From: Pocillopora verrucosa
Taxonomy: Eukaryota > Cnidaria > Anthozoa > Scleractinia > Pocilloporidae
Assembly: GCF_036669915.1 (NCBI RefSeq)
Contig: NC_089321.1
Coordinates: 17,005,093-17,069,092, forward strand
Direction of reading: 5' to 3'
DNA: 64,000 bases
Position numbers and translations under genes: made by a program. Shown here piece after piece: positions 23,581 to 35,682 of this stretch. The stretch's first letter is position 1; each line of letters starts with the position of its first letter. The notes under the pieces are model-generated. The model saw nothing but the letters and a program-made list of their open reading frames with translations. It did no database searches and was not told the DNA's origin.

Positions 23581-25451
23581 AAATATGAAGAGTCACACAC
23601 TGAGCCAGCTTATCAACATTAAAGTTTATTCCATGATAACCACACCAGGTTAAACTCACATCTAACCATGTACATCAAACTTGCCCAAAGAATTTGATAG
23701 AGTGTGACGCTACGATCCTCCCCTCTACAGTCTGCGCTTCTGGCTCAAGAAATTTTTGCTCTATAATCTTTATCGATCTTAAAACTTGATGCAACTTTAA
23801 CTGAAATGATAAAATTCCTGTCAATTCTTTTAATAATTTATTAAGAATTTACTTAAGAACTGTAATTTAAAAATTACAATTTGGAATGACATTCTGTATA
23901 TTTAGACTAACACTGTTATAAAAAGGTATTCAAACAAGAGAGAACCTTTCATAAATGCAATTGCAAGTACAAAATACACTTGCTTTTATTAAAGTAGAGT
24001 TCTTTTATGAGTATTTACATTTACAAAGGCAATAACATTCAGCCTCAGGAACAAAACCTCTTTTGTGTTCCATCCCACCTGGTGTTTAAATAATTTTTTT
24101 TGTCCTTAATGATGTGTTGACGATAAGGTCGTAATTCATGACTCATCTAAAGTAGATTTAAACTCGAGATTAGACATTTTTTTTTTACGCTTCGTGCTCT
24201 TGCCGGGTATAAATCATACTTAATTAGTAGCGTTAGACAGCGCTTTATCTCTTCAGCGGAGCCTTTTCAATATTTCTGAGATATTCCTTCTTTCTTCAGA
24301 TGTTAAATAGATGAGTTCCTAGCAGTACTACACAAGGCATAGTACTCTTCCTTGGGGGATACCAATCTATCAAATGTCACTCCCTTCCCAGTAGTTCTTC
24401 TTGTACTCTTTCATATCACTGGCTGGATAGATGCATTGTAGAACTCAAGCCGAGTGTCCTCCTGCCCAGGAATAAAACGCACTGAACCTTAAAGGCTTAA
24501 ACTCGGTATTTTTTAGCTGATGTTCAGCCTGGGAACCATTTGGCTACTGAATCGCGAATCGCCGAGCTCCATAAAGTCAAAAGAAAACCGACACTTTTCT
24601 ACCCTTCATCAAATTAAACTTGTGAGTCTAAAGGATAAATTTAAAATCTGTAGCTAGTAATTTACAATCCAAGTTAATTTTCTCCATCCAAAAGTTAGCT
24701 CCATGGAGTCCTATTCATTTTAGTGCTATCGAGGAGGAGAAATATGTAGAATTGTCACCTGTCGTTAGAAGGACGACACTTCATCACAAATTAAATTTAC
24801 CACGCCATCCGTTGGCCATCAAATCTAAGAACTACTCTTAGAAACTAAGACGTTATAGCTTAGTATCATAGTTATGTGAATTAGTGGTGTCCATATTTGT
24901 TCGTTGCGCGGAATCTCTGGCTCTCTCTTAATAAGGATTCACGTTGTCGTCAAATTCCTTCGAAGGAGTAAACTTAGAGCAGCATTTTTGAAGCTCTAAT
25001 TTGAACATAGGTAACTGAAAGGCTTAAAGTATAGGATTTACCATGGAGTTGAAGTATTGCAAAGTCTTTACAATTAGTAAAGTATAGTATTAGTGGTCAC
25101 TGGCTACATCTTCAATTGAAGACCATCCAAACACAGCGCTACAAATAATTATAGGTAGCTAACAGAAAGCAGAAACGACAGTTTCAATTAACAATGTGTT
25201 ATTTAGTTTCTTATTTTGCTGCGCTCGAATTCCTGGAAAATTCTGCCGCGTTTGTTGGCGAATGAGTACATACGAGGCACAGGTGATCGCTAAGGAAAAA
25301 AAAAAGTCACTAATACCACAATTATGGAAGAGGATTTGGAAAGATGAATCGCATTTTTGAAACTGAAAGGAAGTAAAAAAGGAACATTATTGCCGCCAGT
25401 ATCCACACAAATGCAAAGCTGTAGATATAACTTCTGATGCTTAGCGTGCGG
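23581..25451. other. Spacer, nothing recognised
   Basis: Unique AT-rich sequence between the broken copy 1 and the duplicated block starting at 25452. A weak minus-strand frame near 24480-24300 was not identifiable. No RNA gene or element ends were seen. Confidence 0.4.
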
Positions 25452-28041
25452 TGAGAACATCAAGACTCAGCTCCGATTTGTTTCCCCGAGAAATTTAGAT
25501 GTACTGTATCACTGACTCAGTACGAGATGTTGGCCACTGATTCAATTCAAATCTCATCAGCCCTTTAGCCCAGTCTTATCCTAGTCTTCCTTAAGAATAA
25601 AAATGAAAATCCCTTAATCAACATGCATTTACGAAGAGTCTCATTCAGTCTTTTTCATCTCTGGTGTAAAGAAGCTTTTATCAAATCAGTTTACATCAGA
25701 CGACAAACGATGATCCCAACTCCTTTGATTGATCCCCTTTTAGAATAATTCGAATTAAGTATCCAGTATTACATACATTCTATGAACCAGTTCACAATAT
25801 GGGCGTTGTTGGTTTTTGGCACTGCCATCTTAAGTAGCCCGGTGAAACTTTCTGCGATCTTTTTTAAAGGAAAGCAAATACAAATTACAAATCCTGAAGT
25901 AAAGAAGTTTGATTACTTGGTAATGACATGTATTTGTTTGGGCAAACTAGGATCTACTAGCGAGTTTTCCTTTCTGATCGTTTCATAATAAATTTAATTT
26001 GCGCCCTTGATTATTACAGAAACGCGTTATGAACAATTTAGGAAATTCTGCAATGATACTTTGTACTGATCTCCATTAATCAGGACTCGATGTAAAAGAT
26101 AAATGATGACTTGAACTAAAGACACTCTAAGTCGTAGCCAGGGTAATTAGGAAACACTCCTTACAAAAATTTCCGGGAGCCAATACTTTGCTCAGAGAAA
26201 GAGTTGCCAGGGCTGCAACGTATAATTTCATCATAGAGAAGCTCAAATTGTTTATTGAAATCGCCGAAGGTGGGAAGAGGAAATCGCTTAAGAAGAGCTC
26301 GAGTCATACGAAAAAAGAACATGGGATACACAGGGCACCCAAAAGCTCTCTCTCAGCTTTATATTCCAGTAGTTTATTTTCGCACTTGCTGCATGTGTAG
26401 CGCAAAAAAGTGCCTCACGCGATTCATTCATCACGTGCGCAAACCTATGCGAAGATACAGCAAACATAATAACATCTGCAATCAATTAGTTCGTGTCAGT
26501 GTCATATGTCACACGAAAGACATTTTTCTTTACATATTATTCAGAATGCAAACTTTCTATGAGCAACACAGAAATTAATTCGTGTCAGTGCAATTAGTTC
26601 CACGAATTAAAGACACTTTTCTATACATATAATTCAGTTCAAGTGATAACTTGAACTAAAGACACTCTAAGCCATAGCCAGGGCAATTACGAAACATTCC
26701 TTGTAAAAATTTCCGGGAGCCAATACTTTACTCAGAGAAAGAGTTGCCAGGGCTGCAACGCATAATTTCATCATAGAGAAGCCCAAATTGTTTATGCAAC
26801 AAAGGTAATAACATTAACCTGCAATCAGTTTAAATTAGTTCGTGTCAGTGTAATATGTCACATGAAAGACACTTTTCTTTACATATTATTCAGAATGCAA
26901 ACTTTCTATGAGCAACAGCACGCGCTTTGTATATTTACTTTCCACGTATGGTATCTCAGGCCTTGGCCAGTTCCTGACTTCTTTCGGTAGAAATTGTCAC
27001 TCCAAAAGCAGACGAAACTTTAAGCACAAGCTCAAACATTGCTTTACACTAAGCAAAAAAATTGTAGACGTTAAGAAACCATCCGAAGCATTAGACGAAA
27101 CGAATAACTAGAAAAATGTCTTGAAAATTAAAACGCGAACACCAACAAATAAAGTTGATAGATTGGCTAATGAGGTGCTCCAAGACATTTCTCCAACGCA
27201 ATAAATCAGCGAGCTCATAATGTCAACAGTAACCATAGACACATTGCCTTTTCTAAATGTTTTTCTTAAAACAACGCTTTGAGAGTTAGTTGGGCAGATT
27301 GCTCATGAGTTCGAAACAGTAAGGATCAGTCTTAGACCTTTAAGTTCAGTAAATGTTATAGTACTTTTAAAACAGTAAGTTTAAAAAGACATAAGGTAAG
27401 GAATGAAGGACTTATTTTATCTCAATGTAGAAACGTAACACAGATGTTTCTTGATAAATGAGAAGAATGAAATGTCTTGTTTACTTTACACCCCATCAAG
27501 GCACACGGAAGACAAGCCGCTATCGAGAAAAGGGCGAAAATCAGCTACTTCGTGCGCCACATAGGACATCGAGGTAGATATTCTCTAAGCAATTCACGAC
27601 CCTAAATTTAGTTTCTTTCTATGTGACACATAATTAAGTTTTATGGTATACACTTATCGAAAGCAATTTTCAAAATTTCCAGCGTTCTGAAAGAACATAG
27701 TCAAAAGTCAATCATAATTCATTCTGAAATAAATTTTATTTTGAAAAATTGAAATTGTCTTTTTCTGCAATGGCGTAAATTGCACTTCCCCAGTGAGAAT
27801 TATTGCATTACTCGAGAATATACTTTAAAATCTTCACTCAATTTCAGTTTGACAATTTTAAAGTTTGTTTCTTTCAGTTACACCAGACATAATGAAGCTA
27901 TTGATCTTGGTTTGTCTCCTTGCCCTTCATACGAAGCCTTGCAAGTCAGATTTATACATGCATTTCCCGCCAGGATCCAATAATCGCTTGAATGGCGCGG
28001 GTGAAAACGTTGCAAACAATGCCAGACTCTTTGATTCACAG
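25452..28041 (+). repeat. Duplicated block, copy 1 (spacer + 5' flank + exon 1)
   Basis: Matches 32981-35682 almost throughout, starting at gagaacatcaagactcag and ending with exon 1 of the DD3-3 gene. Inside the block a ~150-bp segment (cttgaactaaagacactctaag ... cataatttcatcatag) occurs twice, at 26105-26260 and 26645-26800. Short ~105-bp units beginning ttagttcgtgtcagtg also repeat. It encodes no supported protein apart from exon 1. Confidence 0.85.
25782..25988 (+). other. Short ORF with signal-peptide-like start (doubtful)
   Basis: 68 codons starting MNQFTIWALLVFGTAILSS, a hydrophobic signal-like start. The paired ORF is at 33311-33517. By my count the two differ at about 12 bases, of which about 10 change the amino acid, so there is no sign of purifying selection. 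No homology is recognised. Probably chance. Confidence 0.2.
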
Positions 28042-31000
28042 GTAGGCCGCCCCTATCCAAGACTTGATTTACTTGCAAAAGCCTAAAATATAAACATCTT
28101 TTTTCGGCCCAAACGTTTAGATATATTAGAGTATTGCTTCCTTGAAAAGGAGAAATAACGCTAGTCTGAAATTTCAAATTTTGTGATTGGCGCGAGACCA
28201 ATCTACACATGGCTAGAGCTTTCCCATTTTAGTTTTAGTCTTGGATGAACGCCATATATAGCTTAAAAGAAGAAGCTTAAAATGTCCTCATAATTTCAAG
28301 GCTTTAACGTTTGATTACTCAAACAGTAGTCGTAGGTGTTTTTATGTTCATAATTCCCTGGACCGTAAATGGATCTGCTTTCTCATGGAGGAGCGCACGA
28401 AAGTTAACTTAAAAAATCTTGGGTCTAATCAACTCGTTAGAGAGCATTCAATTTGTCTCTTAAAGTTCCGAAGTTCAAAGTTGGGGATTTCTAAGGGAGA
28501 GCGGTCTAAACCTTTTAGGTAGAAATGTGGTTAATATAATTTTAACCTCAACTCAGCCCAACCTGTTTATTTCTTAGTAGAGTCAGAACTTCTGACAAAA
28601 AAAACATTCATCTCTTTTTACTTTGTTTTTAGAACAACGACAAGTGCGGATACAATGTGGGTGACAAATATGATGATAACCCCGGAGATAATATCAACGA
28701 GAAAAGACAAGAACCAATGGTAAAGCAAGGCAAACCTTAGGTGCTATTAGCTTGGTTTGTAACATGTATGATACTAAAGTGTCGTGCAGAGTATGGGAGA
28801 AGATGAATCAAGGTAAAAAGCCCGAGGGGGGAAGCCCTGTCATCGGGGGAACAACACTCTTAGTTACACCACAGAAATCGCGAGAAACTCCTATGGAACG
28901 GATCCTAGGTGTGTAAGGTGCCCGACCCTTCTGAAGCAAAGTACATTTTTTAGATGTGCATATGCACTATATTTTACAATTATCTGATAAAAGTTGAAAA
29001 AATCAAACAAAGTTGTATATTTTAATTTTTTTGTTTTTTTGAGGAATTTTACATGAGCGGATGCTCCTCTCATGCAAAAACTGAAGTGGATATCATGTGG
29101 ACAAATCAGCATGGAACAGGACCAAAGACTGACGACAGGGTGGAAACACAAGTCATCTTACAGTACATGTGCCAGCCGTTCCCGGGGGGCGAGATGCCCA
29201 CTGGTGATGTGGATGCCGACTACGAATATCACACCATTCGAAATGGTCAAACATCCACGTCTAACACATTTGCTGATCAGACTCAAGAGTCAAATCAAAT
29301 TTCGAAACATAACGGACTTCATGAGCCGTACAACTATTATCAGGCCTACTATCGCAGATATAGAAATAAAGGTATGATTGCTGTTTATCTCTCTCTCTCC
29401 TTCTCTCTGTACCTCTATCTATCAATCTTAGTTTAGAATTTATGAGGTCTTTACCCAAAGGGAACAGTTACTGAGGCAACCATCTTACAAGGTAAGATTG
29501 CTGTCTATCTCTCTTCTTCTCTCTGTGCCTCTATCTATCAATTTTAGTTTAGTATTTATGAGGTCTTCACCCAAAGGGAACAGTTACTGTGGCAACCATC
29601 TTACAAGGTAAGATTGCCGTTTCTCTCTCTCTCCTCCTCTCTGAGCCTCTCTTTACCCAAAGGGAACCGTTACTGTGGCAACCATCTTACAAATCAGAAA
29701 AGTATAAAGACATCGAACAATTAGACAATTTGTATTTCAAAACACCAAATCTGCGTGAAATAAATTGTGTTTTACCAGGAATCTATCTGTCTTTAAAAGA
29801 GAATATTTTTATCCTTTACAGGTTTGTTCACCGCTGACCAGCAGCTTGCTGGCGATTTACCTATTTACACGCGGCAGAATAGTCAAGGTACCATAAGGGG
29901 AATGGAGGTCCCTGAAGAACGCGATTACTATCCATACTGGGGACCCACACCATGGAAGGATATTGCTATCCTTGTCAGCGATGGAAAGACTGAGGAGCTG
30001 ATGAAGAGATATGTTAATAGTTCCAATTATGGGCTCAAATGTAAGGCATATCACCAGCAATACTCGATCATGATCGTTTCTATTCCTCTGATACTTATTT
30101 CTTACTTTCCATTTTAGATATGTGCATTATGCCAAAAGGGCTAAAAGATCAAACTGACTGCCCCCCAGACAACCAAGGTGTTGTAGCTGAAAAATGTGTG
30201 GCCAAATACATCACCAGGGACAGGTGTATAGCAGCCAAAGGAACTTGGACAGGGTTCATCACAAATTACTTGGAGAGGACTGCCGGAGTATTGAGCACTT
30301 GTAAAGGTGTGGGTGACATGAAGCTGGCAAAAGGCGTGCCCTACGAAGCACACAAGATATCACAAGGATGTGATAACAAGAAACAGTTTGTTCTTCTCGA
30401 GAGACCTCCTGAAGTGATCTACGCCCCATCTACCGCCGTCAACCACAATGGAATCAACATGGAAGGCAAATTTTCCTCTTACAAATGGAAGGTCCCTTGC
30501 TTCCCATCCAACACAACACAGCGTTGTGTTATACGGTTAAGGTGAGAAAGATCAAATGTATGTTTTATAAAAGTTTGATATTTAGCATCCTACTTTCAAT
30601 GGATAATCACATTCTATTAACTCGTCCACGAATTCAAATTCTTAAGCAAGTTGGTGACAGGACTGAATAAATTTCCAAAAGCTACATCAGTTTGTACTGT
30701 CTTCAAATGTTATCAAATTGTATAGACCACAGAGGTGAATAGTGGTTTACGTGCGTGCCGATTGGCTGGTTTTGGAAGTTTTAGCAAGTACAGCGCTAAT
30801 CATCTTCGAGTAACCGAAGAGACAAAATACCCTGTCAGCAATTTAATTTCCGACCGTTTTTTGGTATATTGACAGAAAAAAACTGATTTTTTTTTGGTTC
30901 CTGTGTGGTATATATACTAAAACAATTTTTCACCTCAGTGTCGGTGCAAGTAGTGTTTATTACCCCCAGTTCAGTGAATGATTGATATACATATATCTAT

Positions 31001-32367
31001 GTTTTTCTAGATACAACATCACCACTGATGACGTACCAAGGGAATTCAATGCTTCTCATAATTACAAGTAGGTGTCGATATCTTGCGCTCTTATTTCTTG
31101 ATTTACTAAGGACTTTAGAAAAAAGTGTTCGAAACATGCTGCAAATTTGGCAAGCTAATGTCAGAATCAACACACGGAAATCTACATTAAGTTAACAGCA
31201 CAAGTTAAAAAGGGACCCGTGAACCAGTTAAGAATGGAAGGTACTACTTGGCTAAGTAAAGAAGAATAGCTCCTAAATAATTCCAAATTTTAGCCTTTAC
31301 ACATTTTAGAGCAGCGCTTAGAACATTGCGTGACGGTTGATTTTGTATTTGCAGACTCGAAAATAACCCGAAAACAAAATCCGTTGATAAAACAGAGCTA
31401 CAACTGGCCTTGAATACCGCACAAGTCGGGAGAACCTTCCAAGACAGAAGTCATGTGATCCTCCTTAAACCGCGAAACATAATGCAACCGGAACATCAGA
31501 ATCGCACCATTCGTTACATCGGGGGGATTGGAAAAAGAGGAAACATTGTACAGACCTATCCTGCCATGGAATATCGTTTTTTTCCTGAACGCATCACTGT
31601 CACAACAGAGGAAATTGTGTGTTTCGTCTGGTCTGGTATGAAGAAAAACCTTTATTTAGCATGTTGAATTAAAACTTTTTCTGCAAAAATTAGGTGTAGC
31701 TGAAAGAGAAATTTTCGACTGTCGTTGTATCCTTTTGTTTCACAATTTCCTCAATCCTCATCCCATTAACTTATAAACTCTTATTGTACAGACACATGCA
31801 TATCATGTTGTACCAAAATTGCATCAAAAATTAATTTTTGCTATTTCTTTTGGTTCTTAAGGTTCTAACAACAATCCTCAGCACTATGATGGACAAGGAA
31901 CAGCTGGTAAGAAATTGCTGGACATATCTATCACAATTATTGCCAGTAACATAAAATAATGGCCAGATCACATTTATGTTACTGCCATGATCCTGGATGA
32001 GAAAAAATGGACGCAGTTTACTCAAAACTTTGCGTTTTCTTTCCCAGGAACGGATCGCACAAACGTGTGTTGGATTAAGGAAGGGTGCAAAACTCTGGCG
32101 CCGAAATCTTGTTCCAGACTCCCCTTTGACGTCGTTGAATACGTTGAAAGATTTGACAGCTACACTTTGAATCTTCACCTCAACAGGGGGTGTTTAGCCC
32201 GTGACAAACCACTGGATTCTCAACTCAATAATGCCCCAGCCTCCTGCAACCCACCGTGCTTCCGCCTTACGAAGCCTGGGGATTACTGTTACATGGGTAC
32301 GCGCAATAACAATTTCTCCAATCGACGTCACATTGGTCAGATTACTGTCATCAAACCTGCAAAGTGA
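27892..32367 (+). CDS. DD3-3: DD3-3-like secreted protein, copy 2 (intact)
   Basis: Nine coding exons join in phase to 636 codons plus stop: 27892-28041, 28633-28719, 29044-29371, 29822-30040, 30118-30541, 31011-31067, 31355-31635, 31862-31906, 32048-32367. All introns are GT-AG. The start Met follows an acceptor (tttctttcag) by 14 bp, so a 5' UTR intron is likely. Residues 1-19 form a signal peptide (MKLLILVCLLALHTKPCKS); no other membrane segment is seen, so it should be secreted. Hallmarks of the DD3-3 family (named from Dictyostelium, function unknown) are YMHFPPGSNNR, WTNQHG, ILQYMC, ERDYYPYW, PTPWKDIA, GRTFQDRSHV, KRGNIVQTYPAMEY and the C-terminal GTRNNNFSNR. It is cysteine-rich in exons 5 and 9. 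A polyadenylation signal AATAAA lies about 80 bp after the stop. The family match is strong; the biochemical role is unknown. Confidence 0.9.
29372..29695 (+). repeat. Intron-3 tandem repeat with decoy splice donors
   Basis: A ~115-120-bp unit (ggtaagattg, then a CT-rich run, then ggtctttacccaaagggaac, then caaccatcttacaa) is repeated about three times. The pseudogene copy 1 has about two units (22114-22345) and copy 3 about one (38533-38705). Each unit begins with a copy of the exon-3 donor sequence, at 29492 and 29608. Confidence 0.8.
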
Positions 32368-32980
32368 TATAACATTACATGCTATAGCTAAATTCAGGAT
32401 CATTACTCGATGGTGTAGGTTTTTCAATGTTGAGAATTTCGTGGCAAAAAATAAAACGCGGAAATAAGGGCATTTATGTTTAGTTCACGGTTGTACTTCA
32501 TTTTTACGAAAGGTGTTGGTATTTGCGAACAGTTATCTTGAAAAATAAAGTGAGAAATTATGGGTTATATGTGCATTCGTGACTAATTTTCTTAGTGGAT
32601 GACCTTTTAAGATGTAATTCGTTTTAATTTCTCAAGCATTTAGCGAATTAATATCAATGAGAAATCAAGACAATAGCTTATATTTCAAAATTACTTTATA
32701 AGTACAGCGACATGGGCAACCTCTTGTGTTAACTTCCGCATATGCAATTAATTAGGCCTTCCTGTAGTGACCGCCTAGGCGTCAATAGGAACATCTACAC
32801 AAGTGTTAGTAGCATATGTCAGTAGTATGGCTTATAACCAATCACAGAGCAGTATTTTGTACCACATGATCCATTTTCAACGATCACAATGCGTAAATGA
32901 GCCACACCCCAAAACTTGAAAAAACAACGTCTAATTATTCACCTAACCATGGTAAGACCAAAAACCTCTTGAGACTTAAA
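32368..32980. other. 3' flank of DD3-3 copy 2
   Basis: Contains AATAAA signals near 32449 and 32545, which fit the end of the copy 2 transcript. Nothing else is recognised before the duplicated block starts at 32981. Related 3' flank sequence follows copy 3 (42449-42780). Confidence 0.55.
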
Positions 32981-35682
32981 TTGAGAACATCAAGACTCAG
33001 CACCGATTTGTTTCCCTGAAAAATTTAGATGTACTGTATCACTGATTCAGTACGGGCTGTTGGCCATTGATCCAATTCAAATCTCATTGGCCCTTAAGCC
33101 CAGTCCTATCCTAGTCTTCCTTAAGAGTAAAATGAAAATTCCTTCATTAACATGCATTTACGAAGAGTCTCATTCTGTCTTTTTCATCTCTGGTGTAAAG
33201 AGGCTTTTATCAAATCAGTTTACATCAGACGAGAAACGATGATCCCAACTCCTTTGATTAATCCCCTTTTAGAATAATTCGAATTAAGTATCCAGTATTA
33301 CATACATTCTATGAACCAGTTCACGATATGGGCGTTGTTGGTTTTTGGCATTGCCATCTTAAGTAGCCCGGTGAAACTTTCTGCGATCTTTTTTAAAGGA
33401 AAGCAAATACAAATTACAAATCCTGGAGTAAAGAAGTTTGATTACTTCATAATGAAATGTATTTGTTTGGGTGAACCAGGATCTGTTGGCGAGTTTTCCT
33501 TTCTGATCGTTTCATAATAAATTTAATTTGCGCCCTTGATTATTACAGAAACGCGTTATGAACAATTTAGGAAATTCTGCTGTGATACTTTGCACTGATC
33601 TCCATTAATTAGGATTCGATGTAAAAGATAAGTGATGACTTGAACTAAAGACACTCTAAGTCGTAGCCAGGGCAATTAGGAAACACTCCTTGCAAAAATT
33701 TCCGAGAGCCAATACTTTGCTCAGAGAAAGAGTTGCCAGGGCTGCAACGCATTATTTCATCATAGAGAAGCTCAAATTGTTTATTGAAATCGCCGAAGGT
33801 GGTAAGAGGAAATCGCGTAAGAAGAGCTCGAGTCATACGAAAAAAGAACATGGGATACACAGGGCACCCAAAAGCTCCCTCTCAGCTTAATATTCCAGTA
33901 GTTTATTTTCGCACTTACTTCATGTGTGGCGTAAAAAAGTGCCTCACGCGATTCATTCATCACGTGCGCAAACCTATGCGAAGATGCAGCAAACATAATA
34001 ACATCTGCAATCAATTAGTTCGTGTCAGTGTAATATGTCACACGAAAGACACTTTTCTTTATTTATTATTCAGAATGTAAACCTTCTATGACCAACATAG
34101 AAATTAATTCGTTCCACGAATTAGTTCCACGAAAGACACTTTTCTATACATATAATTCAGTTCAAGTGATAACTTGAACTAAAGACACTCTAAGTCATAG
34201 CCAGGGCAATTACGAAACATTCCTTGTAAAAATTTCCGGGAGCCAATACTTTACTCAGAGAAAGAGTTGCCAGGGCTGCAACGCATAATTTCATCATAGA
34301 AAAGCCCAAATTATTTATGCAACAAAGGTAATAACATTAACCTGCAATCAGTTTAAATTAGTTCGTGTCAGTGTAATATGTCACATGAAAGACACTTTTC
34401 TTTACATATTATTCAGAATGCAAACTTTCTATGAGCAACATAGAAATTAATTCGTGTCAGTGCAATTATTTCCGCGAAAGACACTTTTCTTTACAAATAA
34501 TTCAGAATGCAAAGTTTCTATGAGCAACAGCACGCGCTTTGTATATTTACTTTCCACGTATGGTATCCCAGGCCTTGGCCAGTTCCTGACTACTTTCGGT
34601 AGAAATTGTCACTGCAAACGCAGACGAAACTTTAAGCACAAGCTCAAACATTGCTTTACACTAAGCAAAAAAATTGTAGACGTTAAGAAACCATCCGAAG
34701 CATTAGACGAAACGAATAACTAGAAAAATATCCTGAAAATTAAAACGCGAACACCAACAAATAAAGTTGATAGATTGGCTAATGAGGTGCTCCAAGACAT
34801 TTCTCCAACGCAATAAATCAGCGAGCTCACAATGTCAACAGCAACCAATAGACACATTGCCTTTTCTAAATGTTTTTCTTATAACAACGCTTTGAGAGTT
34901 AGTTGGGCAGATTGCTCATGAGTTCGAAACAGTAAGGATCAGTCTTAGACCTTTAAGTTCAGTAAACGTTAAAGCACCTTTAAAACTCTTAGTTTAAAAA
35001 GATATAAGGTAAGGAATAAAGGACTTATTTTATCTCAAAGCAGGAACGTAACACAGATGTTTCTTGATAAATGAGAAGAATGAAATGTCTTGTTTACTTT
35101 ACACCCCATCAAGGCACACGGAGGACAAGCCGCTATCAAGAAAAGGGCGAAAATCAGCTACTTCGTGCGCCACATAGGACATCGAGGTAGATATTCTCTA
35201 AGTAATTCATGACCCTGAATTTCGTTTCTTTCCATGTTAAACGTAATTACGTTTTATGGTATGCATTTATCGCAAGCAATTTTCAAAATTTCCAGCGTTC
35301 TGGATGTACATAGTCAAAAGCCCAAAGAAATTTTCTCTTAATAACAGTCAATCATAATTCGTTCGAAATAAATTTTATTTTTAAAAACTGAAACTATGTC
35401 TTTTTCTGCAATGGCGTAAATTGCACTTCCCCAGCGAAAATTATTGCATTACTTGAGAATATACTTTAAAATCTTCATTCAATTTCAACTTGATAATTTT
35501 AAAGTTTGTTTCTTTCAGTTACACCAGACATAATGAAGCTATTGATCTTGGTTTGTCTTCTTGCCCTTCATACGAAGCCTTGCAAGTCAGATTTATACAT
35601 GCATTTCCCGCCAGGATCCAATAATCGCTTGAATGGCGCGGGTGAAAATGTTGCAAACAATGCCAGACTCTTTGATTCACAG
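32981..35682 (+). repeat. Duplicated block, copy 2 (spacer + 5' flank + exon 1)
   Basis: Counterpart of 25452-28041. Similarity is high up to the exon-1 donor (cacaggtaggc) and stops within about 20 bp inside intron 1. Inside, the same ~150-bp segment is repeated at 33635-33790 and 34170-34330. Confidence 0.85.
33311..33517 (+). other. Short ORF, paralogue of 25782-25988 (doubtful)
   Basis: 68 codons starting MNQFTIWALLVFGIAILSS. It exists because the surrounding block is duplicated. Differences from its partner are mostly amino-acid-changing, as expected for non-coding DNA. There is no splice or homology support. Confidence 0.2.

Noticed and set aside
26908..27111. Duplicated 67-codon ORF (also near 34523-34723)
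   Set aside because: The four differences I see between the copies all change the amino acid, and the third homologous region at 19.9-20.1 kb is broken. Behaves as non-coding flank of the DD3-3 genes.
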